From: Arenicola marina | Taxonomy: Eukaryota; Annelida; Polychaeta; Arenicolidae | Reading direction: 5' to 3' | NCBI GenBank assembly: GCA_964019135.1 | Contig: OZ025257.1 | Span: 26,768,352-26,832,351 of the forward strand | Length of the DNA: 64,000 nt | Made by a program: the position numbers and the translations under genes | Part shown: positions 10,218-23,322 of the stretch, piece after piece | Numbering within the stretch: position 1 is the stretch's first letter | How the letters are laid out: each line of letters begins with the position of its first letter | The notes under the pieces: generated by a model | Databases searched by the model: none | What the model was told of the DNA's origin: nothing | What the model saw: only the letters and a program-made list of their open reading frames with translations

Positions 10218-13200
10218 TATGAGGGTAACTCTGCATAATAATGTTCGACCAGGAACCCTGTGTTTCGGTTTGACGGCGGGTCTCACCGCAGACAAGCAGC
10301 GTATCGACCGTTGTCCAAGCCTCCGTGTGGGTTGCCCGTATGTCCACGTGCGTCTATCTCGGACGGCATCAGATCGATTCCGTCACAGTGGCCGCTGGTG
10401 TCGTAGAAGCAAAATGTGTTTAAACGGCTCGTTAAAGCCCATAAACAGGTACCCATAAACTAGCTCCTACAACTATCTTTACCATCCATGATGGCATCAC
10501 CCTTGAGTATATTGCGTCTTTACACTATTTACTGGCGGGTTAAGTACACGTCCATTAATGAGTCACACGAGGTCTGCATGGGGGCTAAGGCCGTACAGCT
10601 GGAGACCTAAACTACCCTCTTGCTGCTGTACTTTCCTAGTCATTGCCCCTTCCTGTGTTTTTCAGTGAAGGGCGGTGTCAATCGGTTTGTCAACTTGTCA
10701 CCCTAAGTGTTCCTCTATCCGTCCACCAACACTTTCACTTTCAGCACCAATTGCAAGCACCAGCGGCCTTCAAAGAAATGTTCACGTAGAGATGTCACGT
10801 CGGCCAACCTCGAAATGCATTTTTCGCTTTGTGTGTCCATTGTGAAGGACTCTTATCACGTGATGTGACCCGGTCACGCGATCGACCAAGGACAATACGT
10901 GGCCATCATCCATAGTGTCCTTCATTGCTGTTCGCCAGATAGACTCGATTGCGTAATCTATCGACCCCCACGTCATTACTAGCGGAGTTGGTTCAGACGC
11001 TCATGATCTTTCGCAGTTTTGCGCATAACTTACCCCGAAAACTGGTCTTGCGGGACAGCAAGCTTCACATGAATTTTTTTGTTTGGATTCGGAAAGTTGT
11101 TATTGTTAAGGGGATGAGCTAATAGATACCACTGGGGTGCCACACACATCAGCAGCTGTGGCTCATTTATATTCAACATGCTACAATATTCCATGTCAGA
11201 GTCTGGTTATGTTCATGCGACATGCCAGCAGCAACCATGCAATCATTCTCACTCGAGCTGGGCGAGAGCTGATCTAAAGGCCATGACTGCTAATTAAACG
11301 GCCTCCCTCGGAAGGCTCTCTGCGGTGATAAATGCGTCGGGAGACTAGCGAAAGACGATGTCACGGTACAAGACTCCGACTGGAACCAAATGTTCTTTTT
11401 CTGGCAGTACGTGAAACCGACTGCCTCCAAATGTCGTGTGTGCCAGAGTGATAGTTTACCGTTAAGCACCCTTATAATCGAACTCATGATTACTTTCGCT
11501 TTCGTCATATAAATTATAATGTTATGTTAGGTATGTAATTAGATACAGTGCTAGATATTCAATATAAGCTTAATCTGCAGGTTATGGCTGAGTCCCAGTT
11601 GCCCATATCGTAAGCCTCTCGGGTGGTTATTGCTCATGCAGTTAACACCCCATTAACAGTGGGTCCGCGGATATGTCGGCGCGTTAAACCCCATCATTGT
11701 ACAACTTCGAAATTCCCGAGTTGATGGTATTGCCCTCCTTCTCATTGCGCTATGTCATCGAGGGAAGGACGGAGACAATATTCCGAGATGAGTTTTGCGG
11801 TATAAAATGGCGGCCGTGTCTGTAAGGTTAATCGCGATGAACACTTACAGCACATCGTTGTGTGTCAGGGTGGGGGGAGTGGGGGAGTGGTGTCTAAAGG
11901 GGTACGGGGGTACAACAGCCAGAATATCACATGGGTCATTTCATTTCAGGTGCTCAAGGGGAAAATCGTCGCTGGGAACGCCAGTAATATCCTAAACAAA
12001 CATGTCTCGGTATTGGTTCGCTACTTGCACCGTGTGTGACTCGATCACGACCAGATAAGAGTCCACAGCTAACGCCGATGGGTGAGAGGTGTTCTAAAAC
12101 TGATGACGATGAGGGAGGGGTACTCTAAAATTGACGATGACAGGGTATGTAAAAACGATAAAAAAGCCAGCGTCATTATTCCCGCATTATTACGTGGCAT
12201 GTGTTGACACCAATATGTGCGTAATACTCAACGCGTCGCCAACAGTCGATACTTTGTAGTTATGTTAAGGGTGTACCATATATACACATCTTTCGTATAT
12301 ATCCCTCCATGCCATGCCCGGACCACCAAATAACCTACTCCACAACCCTTTGTCTTGTAGCCCACCCCACCATCAGCCCTATATATATGCCTCGTATCTC
12401 TCATTTATCACTGTGCACTCGGTCATTCAAACGCTCACCCCATAACACCTTCGTTCCCGGTCCAACTCACCCCTGACCTCTGTCCGCCGAATCCTTCCCG
12501 CCCTCTGACAGTCACCCTAAGGCCCACCCACCGACAACCCACCCCTTCCCCCACCACCCCTAACACCCTCCCCGGTTTGATGGTTCTTGCTCCATGCTGT
12601 CGGCGGAAGAGCAAATGAGACAAACAACGTCCGCCTCGGGGTCCCGGATCGCCGTGTTTGGCTGCGGTGCAGGGCGTCACGTGGTCTATCCCGGCAGTCA
12701 CCGCGAGAGGGTCACTGATGGCCCATCGCTCCTAATGGAGCCAGGCCAGGCGGACTGTCTCAGCTCTTAGCACACCAACAAATAGCTGACTGGGGCGGGG
12801 CGGCTGGAAGCCCCATTTCCGCTGGAGGCAGGACGTCTTCATCAGTGGCTCGGACCCTCTCACACATGTTTATTCAGTCACATCTCCTCCAGACTTTCAA
12901 TCTTTACATAATAGACCATTCAATTCCCCGTCCTTTGTCTTCCCTCAAAATCGGTTCTCTGCATTCATACTCAGTTAGACCTGAATGCCTTAAAGCCGTG
13001 CGGAAGTATGTGTGGCTTAACTCCATGGCGTTGATGGAAGACTATTTTGTCCATCTTTGATAAATCTCGCCAGCTATGTTCTTGTCAATAACATGGATCT
13101 GTATAGCACAGTCCATGTTTGAAGGATAACACATCGACTCGGGGACCTATTGACACCTTGGTGTGCTTTCGAACTTCGGGCCAGAGAGACACTGACCTGT

Positions 13201-16200
13201 GAGACGCCATCTGGAAATTATTTGTGAATAAGGTGTATAAGAGAATTACTTGGTCAGTGGCCAGGGCTATATAACCTACTGTCGCCCCGGGCAGCTTTCT
13301 TACCCTACGCGGCCCGTCGGTCCTGCCGTCCAGTTAAAACAATTTGTCCCACTAGGGGGCCCGCTAAATTGACCCCTAGAGGGCGCTGTGGCCCAGGCAG
13401 CTATATCGACCTCATGCTCGGAATGTCCGTTGGCTGTACTTGAAGGGCTGGTGGCCTGGCTCGATCCGTGAGACAATCTCCCCCACCAGATGGAGTCGCA
13501 AAGTGACGCCACCGGGCCTGCTGAGGGCCGCCATATTCTGGTGTACTAAATACAGAGCGTTTGTCCAAGCTGCCGACCGCAGTTCGGTATGGTCCGAGTT
13601 ATGGGACGGTCTGTCCAGACACCCAGAGGTCGACCCATAGGGAAAGACATGAACCGGGCCATAAAAACTACAGATAAAATGGAAATAAATAAGACATTGA
13701 GGATAAATAACGAATGATTTTTAGCGCATTATGATCAATGCAGAATATTTTGCAAAATATATGATCAATAAGTTGCGTTTTGTGTGTTTTCCGTCACGAA
13801 GGACTTCCTTCCGGCCAGTCAAATGACACATGTATGCCGCTTGCTCTGTCTCCATGCTAACAAGGCTCAGGCATAAGGTCATTTGGCGTTCCGGGGCAGA
13901 ACACCAGGACATTTGATCGCCCATGTCACCACCCATTGTCAAATGATAGTTCATGCATTACCCATTCAGCGATTTTAGTCACGATGCGAATATCAACCTT
14001 GTGAGCCATACTGATGCGTGTTTTATCATTTCATTCAACACTTTTGACAGGCCAGTGTGATTGGATGACCCCACCTTACCCACCTCACCTGCATACCTGT
14101 TGATATCGGCCGCCTGTCTCTCCTTCGATTTCTACATGCACCACTCAGCGGTACAGTGCGCTGGCCGCCTAGACAAGCGTACCATTCCACCTAAGCTGTG
14201 AGGGGAATAGGGGGTTAAAGAAGTTTGAATGAATGGAGGAGGGTGGTGATATTTATATTTTGTCCCGAATTTTTTTTGATCTTACTTGAAGAAATAAGGA
14301 AAGTTTCTTTTGTCACCCCCGGGGTGTGGACACGATTGTTTCGGACAATTGAACAGAGCGCAGAATCAAAACATGAATTCACATTAAAAAACGGAAAGCA
14401 TCCTTGCCTTTGGACCATTGCCCCAGCCCCACACCCGCCTTAGCCGCCATCTTTCCCTGTGGAATGGGCCGTCCCGTAGCTGCACGACAGACGTGATCAA
14501 ACGTGCTAAATCCCGGCTTACAATTGTTAATGCTGTAATGCGCCAGCGCTATAAGGCTTTGATCCTGGCAAACACAAAGCGTTTTCTCGTCTCCCGGGAG
14601 GGAGTGGGCGGGAGGGGTGTGTGCAGGGTGTAGCGGAGGACACACACAGGAGGAAGAGACACGAAGCCCTTGTTGTCACGAGACTGGCGTGGCGAGATGT
14701 AGCGAGATATGGGAGTGGCAACTGGCCAGTCGTGAGGCAATGCCAACTGTCCCCGAGCCTTTGTGAGCATGCATCACTGTCTGATGATCAACCTGATATA
14801 TCCGGAATAGAAAAAAGAGAATGCTAAGGCGATACTTAATTAATTATCGTGATTAACCTTGTCAAGGGCAAGGCAGGTCGATCGCCGCGAGGTGGCGGTG
14901 TCGGGTATTCGGAGAGTCTTTAGCCTTGAGAGAATTGAATGGTGTTTAAGAAACGTGCGGGGTCTAAGCCGCATTGTCCCACCGTCTGCGCCCACCTCTG
15001 ATCTGTTAACACATACTGGGTGCCCAGAGGCGTGGGGCGACAACGCCGGACAAAGTACTCGAAAACACTTGGTCCGACTGAAAGACAGACAGAAAGATGT
15101 ATTACTTTGTCTGTAATTTCTAGCTGTTCTTTCAACACTTCCCAAATCTCTCTCCTGTTTTTGCGGACTTTTTCTGAGCCACTCTATTCGTATATGTCCA
15201 TGTTTCCCCACTCCTACCTCATCTCATGCATATAGCTGTCGCACTTGTTTCTCTCTTCCAAAGCTATTTCAACATATATTTGTCAGCCATAATTCAATCC
15301 AAACCCCCTCAGATATGTCGCCACCTTTGGCCTCTTTCACATCTATCACTCTTTCGCTGTTACTTTTCTCTTTCTCTGTCTTGATTTTATATCGGTATAG
15401 TAGTATTTCTAACACTTAAATGCCAACACCTGGTTACAGTACGGTCTTTGGAATAACTAGGCATCAGGCAGAAAACAAGACTCCGAAGGAAGAGCATTAA
15501 AACAAAACCGCTTGCGAAAGAACACAAGATCGTTGTCGAATTAAATTAATATCAATTCTACTCCTTACGCATTGCCCTGTGCGGCACCGGGAAGTGAGAG
15601 CGTCTACTTTGCTACAATAAACAAGGCGGATACGATGTGAGTTTTGCGCTGAATAACAAGGCGCGACCCGAATGAAAGCCCTGTGTTTCGGTCGAACGAT
15701 TCTGTCACAGTGGCCGCTGGTGTCGTGGAAGCAAAATGTGTTTAAACGGCGCGTTAAAGCCCATAAACAGGTACTCACTAGCTGAACTATCTCTCCCACC
15801 CATGGGGCGACCCCACTGTTGGATATACTGCGTCATTAGAATATGTACTGGCGGGTTAAGTACACGGGGCTGGCACTGGGTCATACGAGGTCTGCATGGA
15901 AGCTAGGACCCCCCAGCTATATATCTAAACGACTCTCTTGCTGGTTTACGGTCCTTGTCATTGCTTCCCTGTCCATTCCCGTTCGTTCTCTGTCTCTAGC
16001 GGTGTTCCTCGTTCTGTCTGCTCGTCAAGGTAATCCTCGCTCTCCTCGCCCACAGCCACATTTATCTTCACCGCTTATTGCAAGCACCTTCGGCCTCCAA
16101 GGCAACATGTCAGCATTCTTCGAAATGCATGTATTGCTTTTGTACTTCTTGTTGTGCATGATTCTTATCACGTGTTGTGACTCGATCACGTAACCTAGCG

Positions 16201-16630
16201 CGTCCAATGCGCGTCTATCATCCACGGTTTCCTTAATAGCGTCGCGCCAAATGAATTTCGATTGCGCAATCCCCCTACTCTAGGCGATAAAGTTTATTCA
16301 TACGCTCAGACTGTCTCGCTGTTTTGAACATTATCTATCAAATCAATCTCAGAAATGGACTTACCGGCAGAGGGCGTGTTATCGTTATTGTTACTGGAAC
16401 GGGCGTATATGGGGACGAGCTCATAGATACTTTGGGCAGGCCACACAATTAAATAGCCGCGGCTTATCTATATTCAACATGCTGCAAGATTCCATTTCTG
16501 ACGGAGTCTCGTTATGTTCTTCCGACATGCCAGCAGCAAGCCATGCCACCATGCCCAATCGAGCTCGGTGAGGGACGCTCCAAAGTGGCCAATGAAAGCC
16601 ATTGACGATGTCACAGTAAACCAGGCAGAC
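10218..16630 (+). repeat. U repeat, + strand copy 2
   Basis: It begins inside the unit (matching about 6830 onward), reaches the 'ggcgggttaagtacacgg' block (about 10530) and continues without a break into the start of the next unit at about 10980. It then runs through all landmarks to about 16330 and restarts at about 16380-16630. This shows directly that U units abut head to tail. Compared with copy 1 it lacks the SINE and the retro-insert. It also lacks the second CACGTG and the sequence up to the 'ctgatggcccatcgctcc' block (deletion near 12714), and parts of the 4330-4640 block. The unit length without insertions is about 5.3 kb. Confidence 0.8.
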
Positions 16631-16634
16631 CTCC

Positions 16635-17190
16635 AATCTCAACAGGTTTGGAAGGGAATATTTTGCAGCCCGAATTGATACCAGTGTCAGTGGGCTACTA
16701 AAGATTTTGGGGAAAACAGATTTGGGTGACACTATTTTGCCCTTTCCACACCTCAACTATTGTATTTTTGCATGGGGATATCAATATGAAATTACAAAAT
16801 TACAAAAAAGAGCTACGCGTTTAATAACGAAGAGTAGATACAATGCGCATACAGACCCCTTATTTTAGCAACTTCGGTTCTTGAAACTTCCCGATATTCA
16901 CAGGTTACACATGTTAAAATTCTATCACAAACTTGAAAATGGTGGGCTTCCGTCTTAGTTTTCGAACATGATATTCTATCGTAGTGAAGACGTTCATACA
17001 TACAGTACCAGAAACAAGCCAATGCTACACACCAACATACACTATCACGACTTTGCAACCAAATGTACTAGATATAGCATCACCAAACTACTTAATACTG
17101 AGCCATCAAACATTATTGATAAAATTCACGCACATAGTCTTACTGGTTTTGCTTCTTATGTTAAGATATTTTGTCGAGCTATGGTATATC
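16635..17190 (+). pseudogene. CR1-like non-LTR retrotransposon RT C-terminal relic
   Basis: Plus-strand translation gives a peptide typical of the end of CR1/L2-type ORF2. It has a PHLNYCIFAWG-like stretch, then KLQKRATRLIT, NAHTDPLF, an in-frame stop (about 16867), LRFLKLPDIHRLHMLKFYHKLENG, another stop and a frame change. It finishes with a TRNKPMLHT...ATKCTRYSITKLLN...IDKIHAHSLTGFASYVKIF stretch that ends just before 17190. This order is characteristic of the region after the RT palm/thumb in these elements. The relic is inactivated by stops and a shift and has no 5' part. It sits exactly between the + and - oriented U arrays. Confidence 0.75.
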
Positions 17191-20100
17191 AACTGATATA
17201 TAACGCAGCTTATTGAAAAATATGTTTTTAAGATGGCGTCTTGGAAGACGCGAATAGGTGTCAGTATCATTGGAACCGGATGTTTGAAAGAAGACCGGGG
17301 CGCGAAGTGGTAATTGGGTCTATTTATGCCGCTTCAAGCCTGGCCCATATACATCTTGTCACAAAGACAGTAGCAAGAGATTCATCAACATAATCTTCAT
17401 TAGCATATGTCTCCCATAGACGCCATTGCGGTAGCCGACAACATCCCTCGTCGGGATATGACACCCAGGTCCAGCTGCATATCTCCTGAATGGCAAGCAG
17501 CACATAACAGGAGAAAACAATGAACGGGGAATGGTCCCCCGTGAATGTCTCTGGTCTATTATGTAAAAGTCCAAAGTCAGGAAGTGATGTGACTGAATAA
17601 ACAAGTGTCAGAGTGTCAGAGCCACTGATGAAGACGTCCTGCCTCCAGCGGAATGAGGCCTCCAGCCGCCCACTCCGCCCGGCCCATCCCCAGTCAGCTA
17701 TTTGTTGGTGTGCTAAGAGCTGACACAGTCCGCCCGGCCTGGATCCATTAGGAGCGATGGGCCATCAGTTGCTGCCCAGCGGAGCTCGGCCACCTCACTT
17801 CATTTGGCGGCCGGCGTCCGGTCACCAATCAATGACCTTGTCGCTCTGCGGTAGGATCTAACAGTAGGAGGCGCCCCCTTCAAGGACCAATTAGGCTCGG
17901 CCGTGATGAATCGAGGCCGACCATGAGGTGTGACGGAGACATGCTTGGGGAGCCGGCCGACTCGACTCGTCCCACGCATCACAGGGGCCCAGACACGTGC
18001 CCTTCTCGCGGTGACTGGTGAGATAGACCACGTGACGCCCTGCACCGCAGCCAAACACGGCGACCCGGGCCCCCGAGGCGGAAGCTGTTTGCCTCATTTG
18101 CTCCTCCGCCGACGGTATGGGGCAAGGACCATCATACCGGGGATGTTGGTAGGGATTGTAAGGTTGGGCGGGAAGGAGTCGGCGGTCAGGGATGAGTTGG
18201 CCTAGGGAGGAAGGTGTTATGGGGTGCACGTTTGAATGACCGAGTGCACAGTTATAAATGAAAGATATGAGACATACCAACACGTTGGCATCTGCATTAG
18301 GTGGCCACTAAGTCTTTTCAGACCGAGGCTGACCGGAACCGGAAAGACAAGTTTTTGCCGGTCAGTCCTGTGAGGGTGAACACATAAACGGCTCGGTGGG
18401 AGAGGGGGGGGGGGGGGTGGCTGGACTGATGGTTGGGCGGGGTACGAGACGAGTAGTACGAGTAGTGGGTTATTTGGTGGTCCTGGCATGGCATAGAGGG
18501 ATATATACGAAAGGTGTGTAATGATGGTACACCCTTAACATAGCTACAAAGTACCGATTTCTGACGACACTTGGTCCGAACACATATCACATAAACATAC
18601 GGGAATACTGACACTGGCACTAATATGACCCCCCACCCCCCTCGCCCATTACTGTTCAACAATATTAGGCTATAAAGCCTGGATGTCTCTTACCCTCTCT
18701 CGCCATATCCTTTTTTATCGTTTTTTTTTCACGGCCTGTCATCGTCAGTTTTAGAGTACCCTTCCCAACTCCTCATTCCTATCGTGTCGCGATCCAGTCA
18801 GATACGGGGCACATAGCGAACCAATATCGAGACACTTTTGATTATTATATTACTAGCGTTTCCAGCGACGATTTTCCCTTAAGCACCTATGAAATGACCC
18901 ATGTGACATTCTCGCTGTGGTACCCGGTAGCCCTTCAACCACCTCGCATCCATCCCCCAACCTCACACATACAATTCGATCTGTTGTAAGTATTCATCAC
19001 GATTAACCTTACAGACATGTCGGTCATTTTATACCGCAAAACTCAGGTTTTAGAATAGTCCCTCCCTCTTTTCCTCCGCGACATTGTTCAATGGGAAGAA
19101 AGAAAAATAGAAGCAATGCGGGAATTTCAAAGTATCTATTATGTACTATGCTGGGTTTTAACGTGCAGACCTCTCCACCGACCCACTGTTAATGGGGTGT
19201 TAACTCCATCAGGAATAACCACCAGAGAGGCGGTAGGAGACGGCCAACGGGGACTCAGCAATAACGGAATCGGCCCAATGTAACGGCGTTTGTTACGATG
19301 TACTGTGCTATTTCGTTTATTCCACTTCAAGCCATAGCCTGCAGATTAAGCTTACATTGAATATCTAGCACTGTATATAACCATGGGTATAATAATAATT
19401 TATATGGCGGAAGTGAAAGCAATAACGAGTTCGATTACAAGAGTACTTAACGGTAAACATTCATCCTGGCACACACTCGACATTATAGGCAGTCACCCAC
19501 GGACATTAGTTTAACATATTGCCGACAAAAATACTCGAGATTTGCTTTGACTTCCTGATTGGCGGTCAACTTGGTTTACCGTGACATCGTCAAAGACTTT
19601 CGCTGGTCTCCCATGGCATTTATCACCGCAGAGTGCCCTCCGCGGGAGGTCGTTTAATTAGCAGTCATCGTTTGTAGAGCGACCCACGCCCAGCTCGAAT
19701 GGGAATGATTGCATGGCTTGCTGCTGGCATTTCGCATGAACATAACCAGACTCAGAGATGGAATCTTGTAGCATGCTGCATATAAATAAGCCACGGCTAC
19801 TGATCTGTGTGGCACGCCAGAAGTATCCATAAGCTCGCCTTCTAACAATAACGACTTCCCGAAGTGCATGCGAAACTTTATGTGAAGCGTGCTGTCTCCG
19901 CAAGACCAGTTTCCGAGGTAAATTATGTGCAAAAACCGTGTCAGAGATTCGTCGCTTGTAATGACCTGGGGATCGATGGATTACGCAATCGAAGTTCATC
20001 AGGCGAATGGAAATGCAGAAAACTATCGAAGATAAACAGGGATCGTCCGCGGTCTATTACGTGATCGAGTCTTACATCACGTGATACGAGCCCTTCACAA

Positions 20101-23100
20101 TTGGAAGCACAAAGCGGTGAAAATAAAAATGGTGGTTTACGGATAGAGAGAAAATAACCCTTACAAGTGGACAAAACGAATGAAACCGCCAGTCACTGAG
20201 AACACCATGAAGGGTCAGGGAGGGAGACAATGACAAGGAAAGTAAAGCCGCAAGAGGGTAGTTTAGGTCTCTTGCTTGCGGCATTAGCTCCCATGCAGAC
20301 CTCGTGTGACCCTTTGATTTCCCCGTGAATTTGACGCGCCGGTAAATATTCCACAGACGCAGTATCTTCAAGGGTGGGGTCTTCCCATGGATGGTAAAGT
20401 TGTGGCAGCTATTGGGTAGCTATTCATGGGCCTTAAGGCGCCGTGTAAACGCATTTTGCTTCCACCACGCCAGCGGCCACTGGGACGGGATCGATCTGAT
20501 GACGTCAGAGATAGACGCACGTGGACATCCGGGCAACACGCGCGGACACAACAAACGACCACCGTCAGACCGAAACAAAGGGCTTTGTTTCTGGTCGTAC
20601 ACTGTTACTAAGCGTAAAACTCACGTCGTGTCCGTCGTGTTTATTGTGCGAAGTAGACGTTATTGCTTTTCAAAACCGCAAAGGGCAATGCATAGAATTA
20701 AATAATGTTGATGTATTACGACAACGACTTTGCTTTTTTTTCGGAAGTGGTTTTGTTTTAATCCAGTCTCTTCATATTTTGCTTTCTGGTTAAGGCCTAG
20801 CTGCTCCGAAGACCGTACTGTAATCAGATTTCTGTTACTGGGCCGATATGAAGTCAGAGAGACAGTAGAAGATGAAAAGTAGCAGAGAAAGAACGATAGA
20901 TGTGAAAAACGAGAAAGATGGCGAGATCTGTAGGGGCTGGGACTATAATATGACGGATAAATATATGTGCAAAACCTTAGGAGAGAGAAAAAGATGACAT
21001 ATGGAGTGTGCAGGTATGAGAGATGCAGGAGAGGAGCGCTAGAAGAACAGCTAAAGTAGAGGCAAAACTAACTCTCCTTTCCGTCAGACCCCGTGTAGTC
21101 GTATCCTTTGGTCTGGTTTACAATGCCGTTAATATTCTTCATTTTACATTTTTTCATTTTTTTTCATTTTGCTTGACTTCATTTAAGTCCTTATTACCAG
21201 TAATAGCTCTTTGGAAAACTTAAACCTAGCGCAATGCAGGACTGATATTAACAATTGTAAATTGTGACCATAAAAATAACAGAATGGTAATAAAGTGCAA
21301 TACTGCAAAACCAGGACAGCTTTTATCCAAATTCTAAATCACTACCTTAAACAAATTGGCTGTAATTTCACCCAAAATGAAAATCTTGACGCCAACCGAC
21401 TTTTGAAAACTTCTACAAACATAGTTCTTGTACTAACAAGTTAAAAAAATAATAGGAGCCTCGCAAATATTCCTAGAAACAGTTCCTGAAGCTTGAAAAT
21501 GGTATGTCACAAATATTTCTCGGCACAGCTTATTTCACACCAATTATCAGTAATTTATGCTTCGTATTCACACTATAATAATTCTGGTTATACCCGACAC
21601 CGCCACCTCGCGGCGATCGCCCTACCTTGCCCTTGACAAGGTTAATCATGAGAATTAAATAAGTATCGCCTTTACATTCCCTGTTTCTATTCCGGGCACA
21701 TCAGGTTGATTATCAGGCGAAGACGCATGCGCACAAAGGAGCCTCGGGGACAGTTGGCATTGCCTCACGACTGGCCAGTCGACACTTCCATATCTCGCTA
21801 CATCTCGCCACGTCACATGACAACATGGGCTTCGTGCCTCTCCTCCTGTTTGTGCCCCCGCCACCCCTTGCCCAGCAGCCTCCCGACACCCTCCCCCTGG
21901 AAGACGAGAACTGGCAATATGTCTACTATGGTCAAAGCCTTAAAGCGTTAACTGGCGAATTACTAGCTAAGCATTAACAATTGTAGGCCGTGGTTTAACA
22001 CGTCTGATCACGTCTGTCGTGCAGCTACGGGACGGGCCATTTCACAAGGAAAGATGGCGGCTGAGGCGAGTGTGGGGCTAGCTGGGGCAATGGCGCAAAG
22101 GCAAGGGTGTGTTCTGTTTTGTCTTGTGAATTAATTTTTTGATCCTGCGCCAATGCTCCGTTCAAATATCTGAAAGAATAGCTTCAACTCCGTGGGTGAC
22201 AAAAGAAAGTGTCCTTATTTCTTTAAGTAAGACCAAAGCAAAACATAAATATCACCGCCCTAGACTCTCCTCTATTCATACCCCCTCCGCCAAGCCACCA
22301 CTGAAGTGGAATGGTAGGCTTGTCTAGGCGACAAGCCCACTGTACCGTTGAGTCGTGCTTTCGAGCCAGACTAAGCACTATTCGCAACGTTCTCCAAGAC
22401 GTTATTCGGCCCCGCAACCTGCTAGTTATATATAAGTGTAACACGACATCAACCTTTTATTGTATCTCTAATCACGATTATTGCTGTGGTATTTACCAGG
22501 CGTATGCAAGTGAGGTGACCTGTCAAAGCGCTGAATGAACTGATACAACACGTCTCAGTGTGTGACAACTTGTAGTTGTTACACGTATTTATGTGATATA
22601 ATTTAGGCATTTAATGGTTTTAATCAGCGGGTAAACAGGTAAACAGGATAACGGTTAACAGGGTTCGGTTCATTATGGCCCACAAAATTGATCATCATCT
22701 TGTCAGTACAAATGATGAGTAATACGTGCGCTATGCTTTGCAAATGGGTGGAGACATGGGGGATCAAACGTCTTGGTGTTCTGCCCCCGGACATCTAGGT
22801 GATCGTATGGCAGAGCTCTTGTTACCGAGACAGAGCAAGGTACATACATGCGCCATTCGCTTGGCCGGGAGGAGGTCATTCTTTATGGAAAACACAAAAA
22901 CACAACTTATTAATCATATACAATGCAAAATACTCTGCATCGATCATACGGCGTGGCATAATATATCGTTATGTATCCTCAATTTTGTATTTATTCTCAT
23001 TTTATCTGCACTTTTTATGGCCCGGTTCATGTCTTTCCCCAAGGGTCGACCTCTGGGCGTCTGGACAGACCGTCCCATAACTCGGACCATACCTTACTGC

Positions 23101-23322
23101 GGTCGGTACATTGGACAACTGTTCTGTATTTAGTACACCAGTATATGGCGGCTCTCGGCAGGCCCAGTGGCGTCACTTTACGACGCCGTCTGGTAAGGGA
23201 GATTGTCTCACGGATCGAGCCAGGGCACCAGTCCTTCAAGTACAGCCAACGGACATTCCGAGCGTGAGGTCGACATAGCTGCCTGGGCCACAGCGCCCTC
23301 TAGGGGTCAATTTAATCAAATT
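17187..23322 (-). repeat. U repeat, - strand copies (inner part)
   Basis: Read on the minus strand from 23322 downward, the sequence matches U from the block after the TATA element (copy 1 about 4780) through to about 7900. It then continues directly into a new unit (start block near 19930) and on to about copy-1 position 4490 at 17187. Tandem order is therefore preserved in inverted orientation. Differences include an extra short block near 18290-18410, shared with the outer copy at 29120-29290 but absent from + copies, so the two inverted copies share a subfamily-specific segment. Confidence 0.75.
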
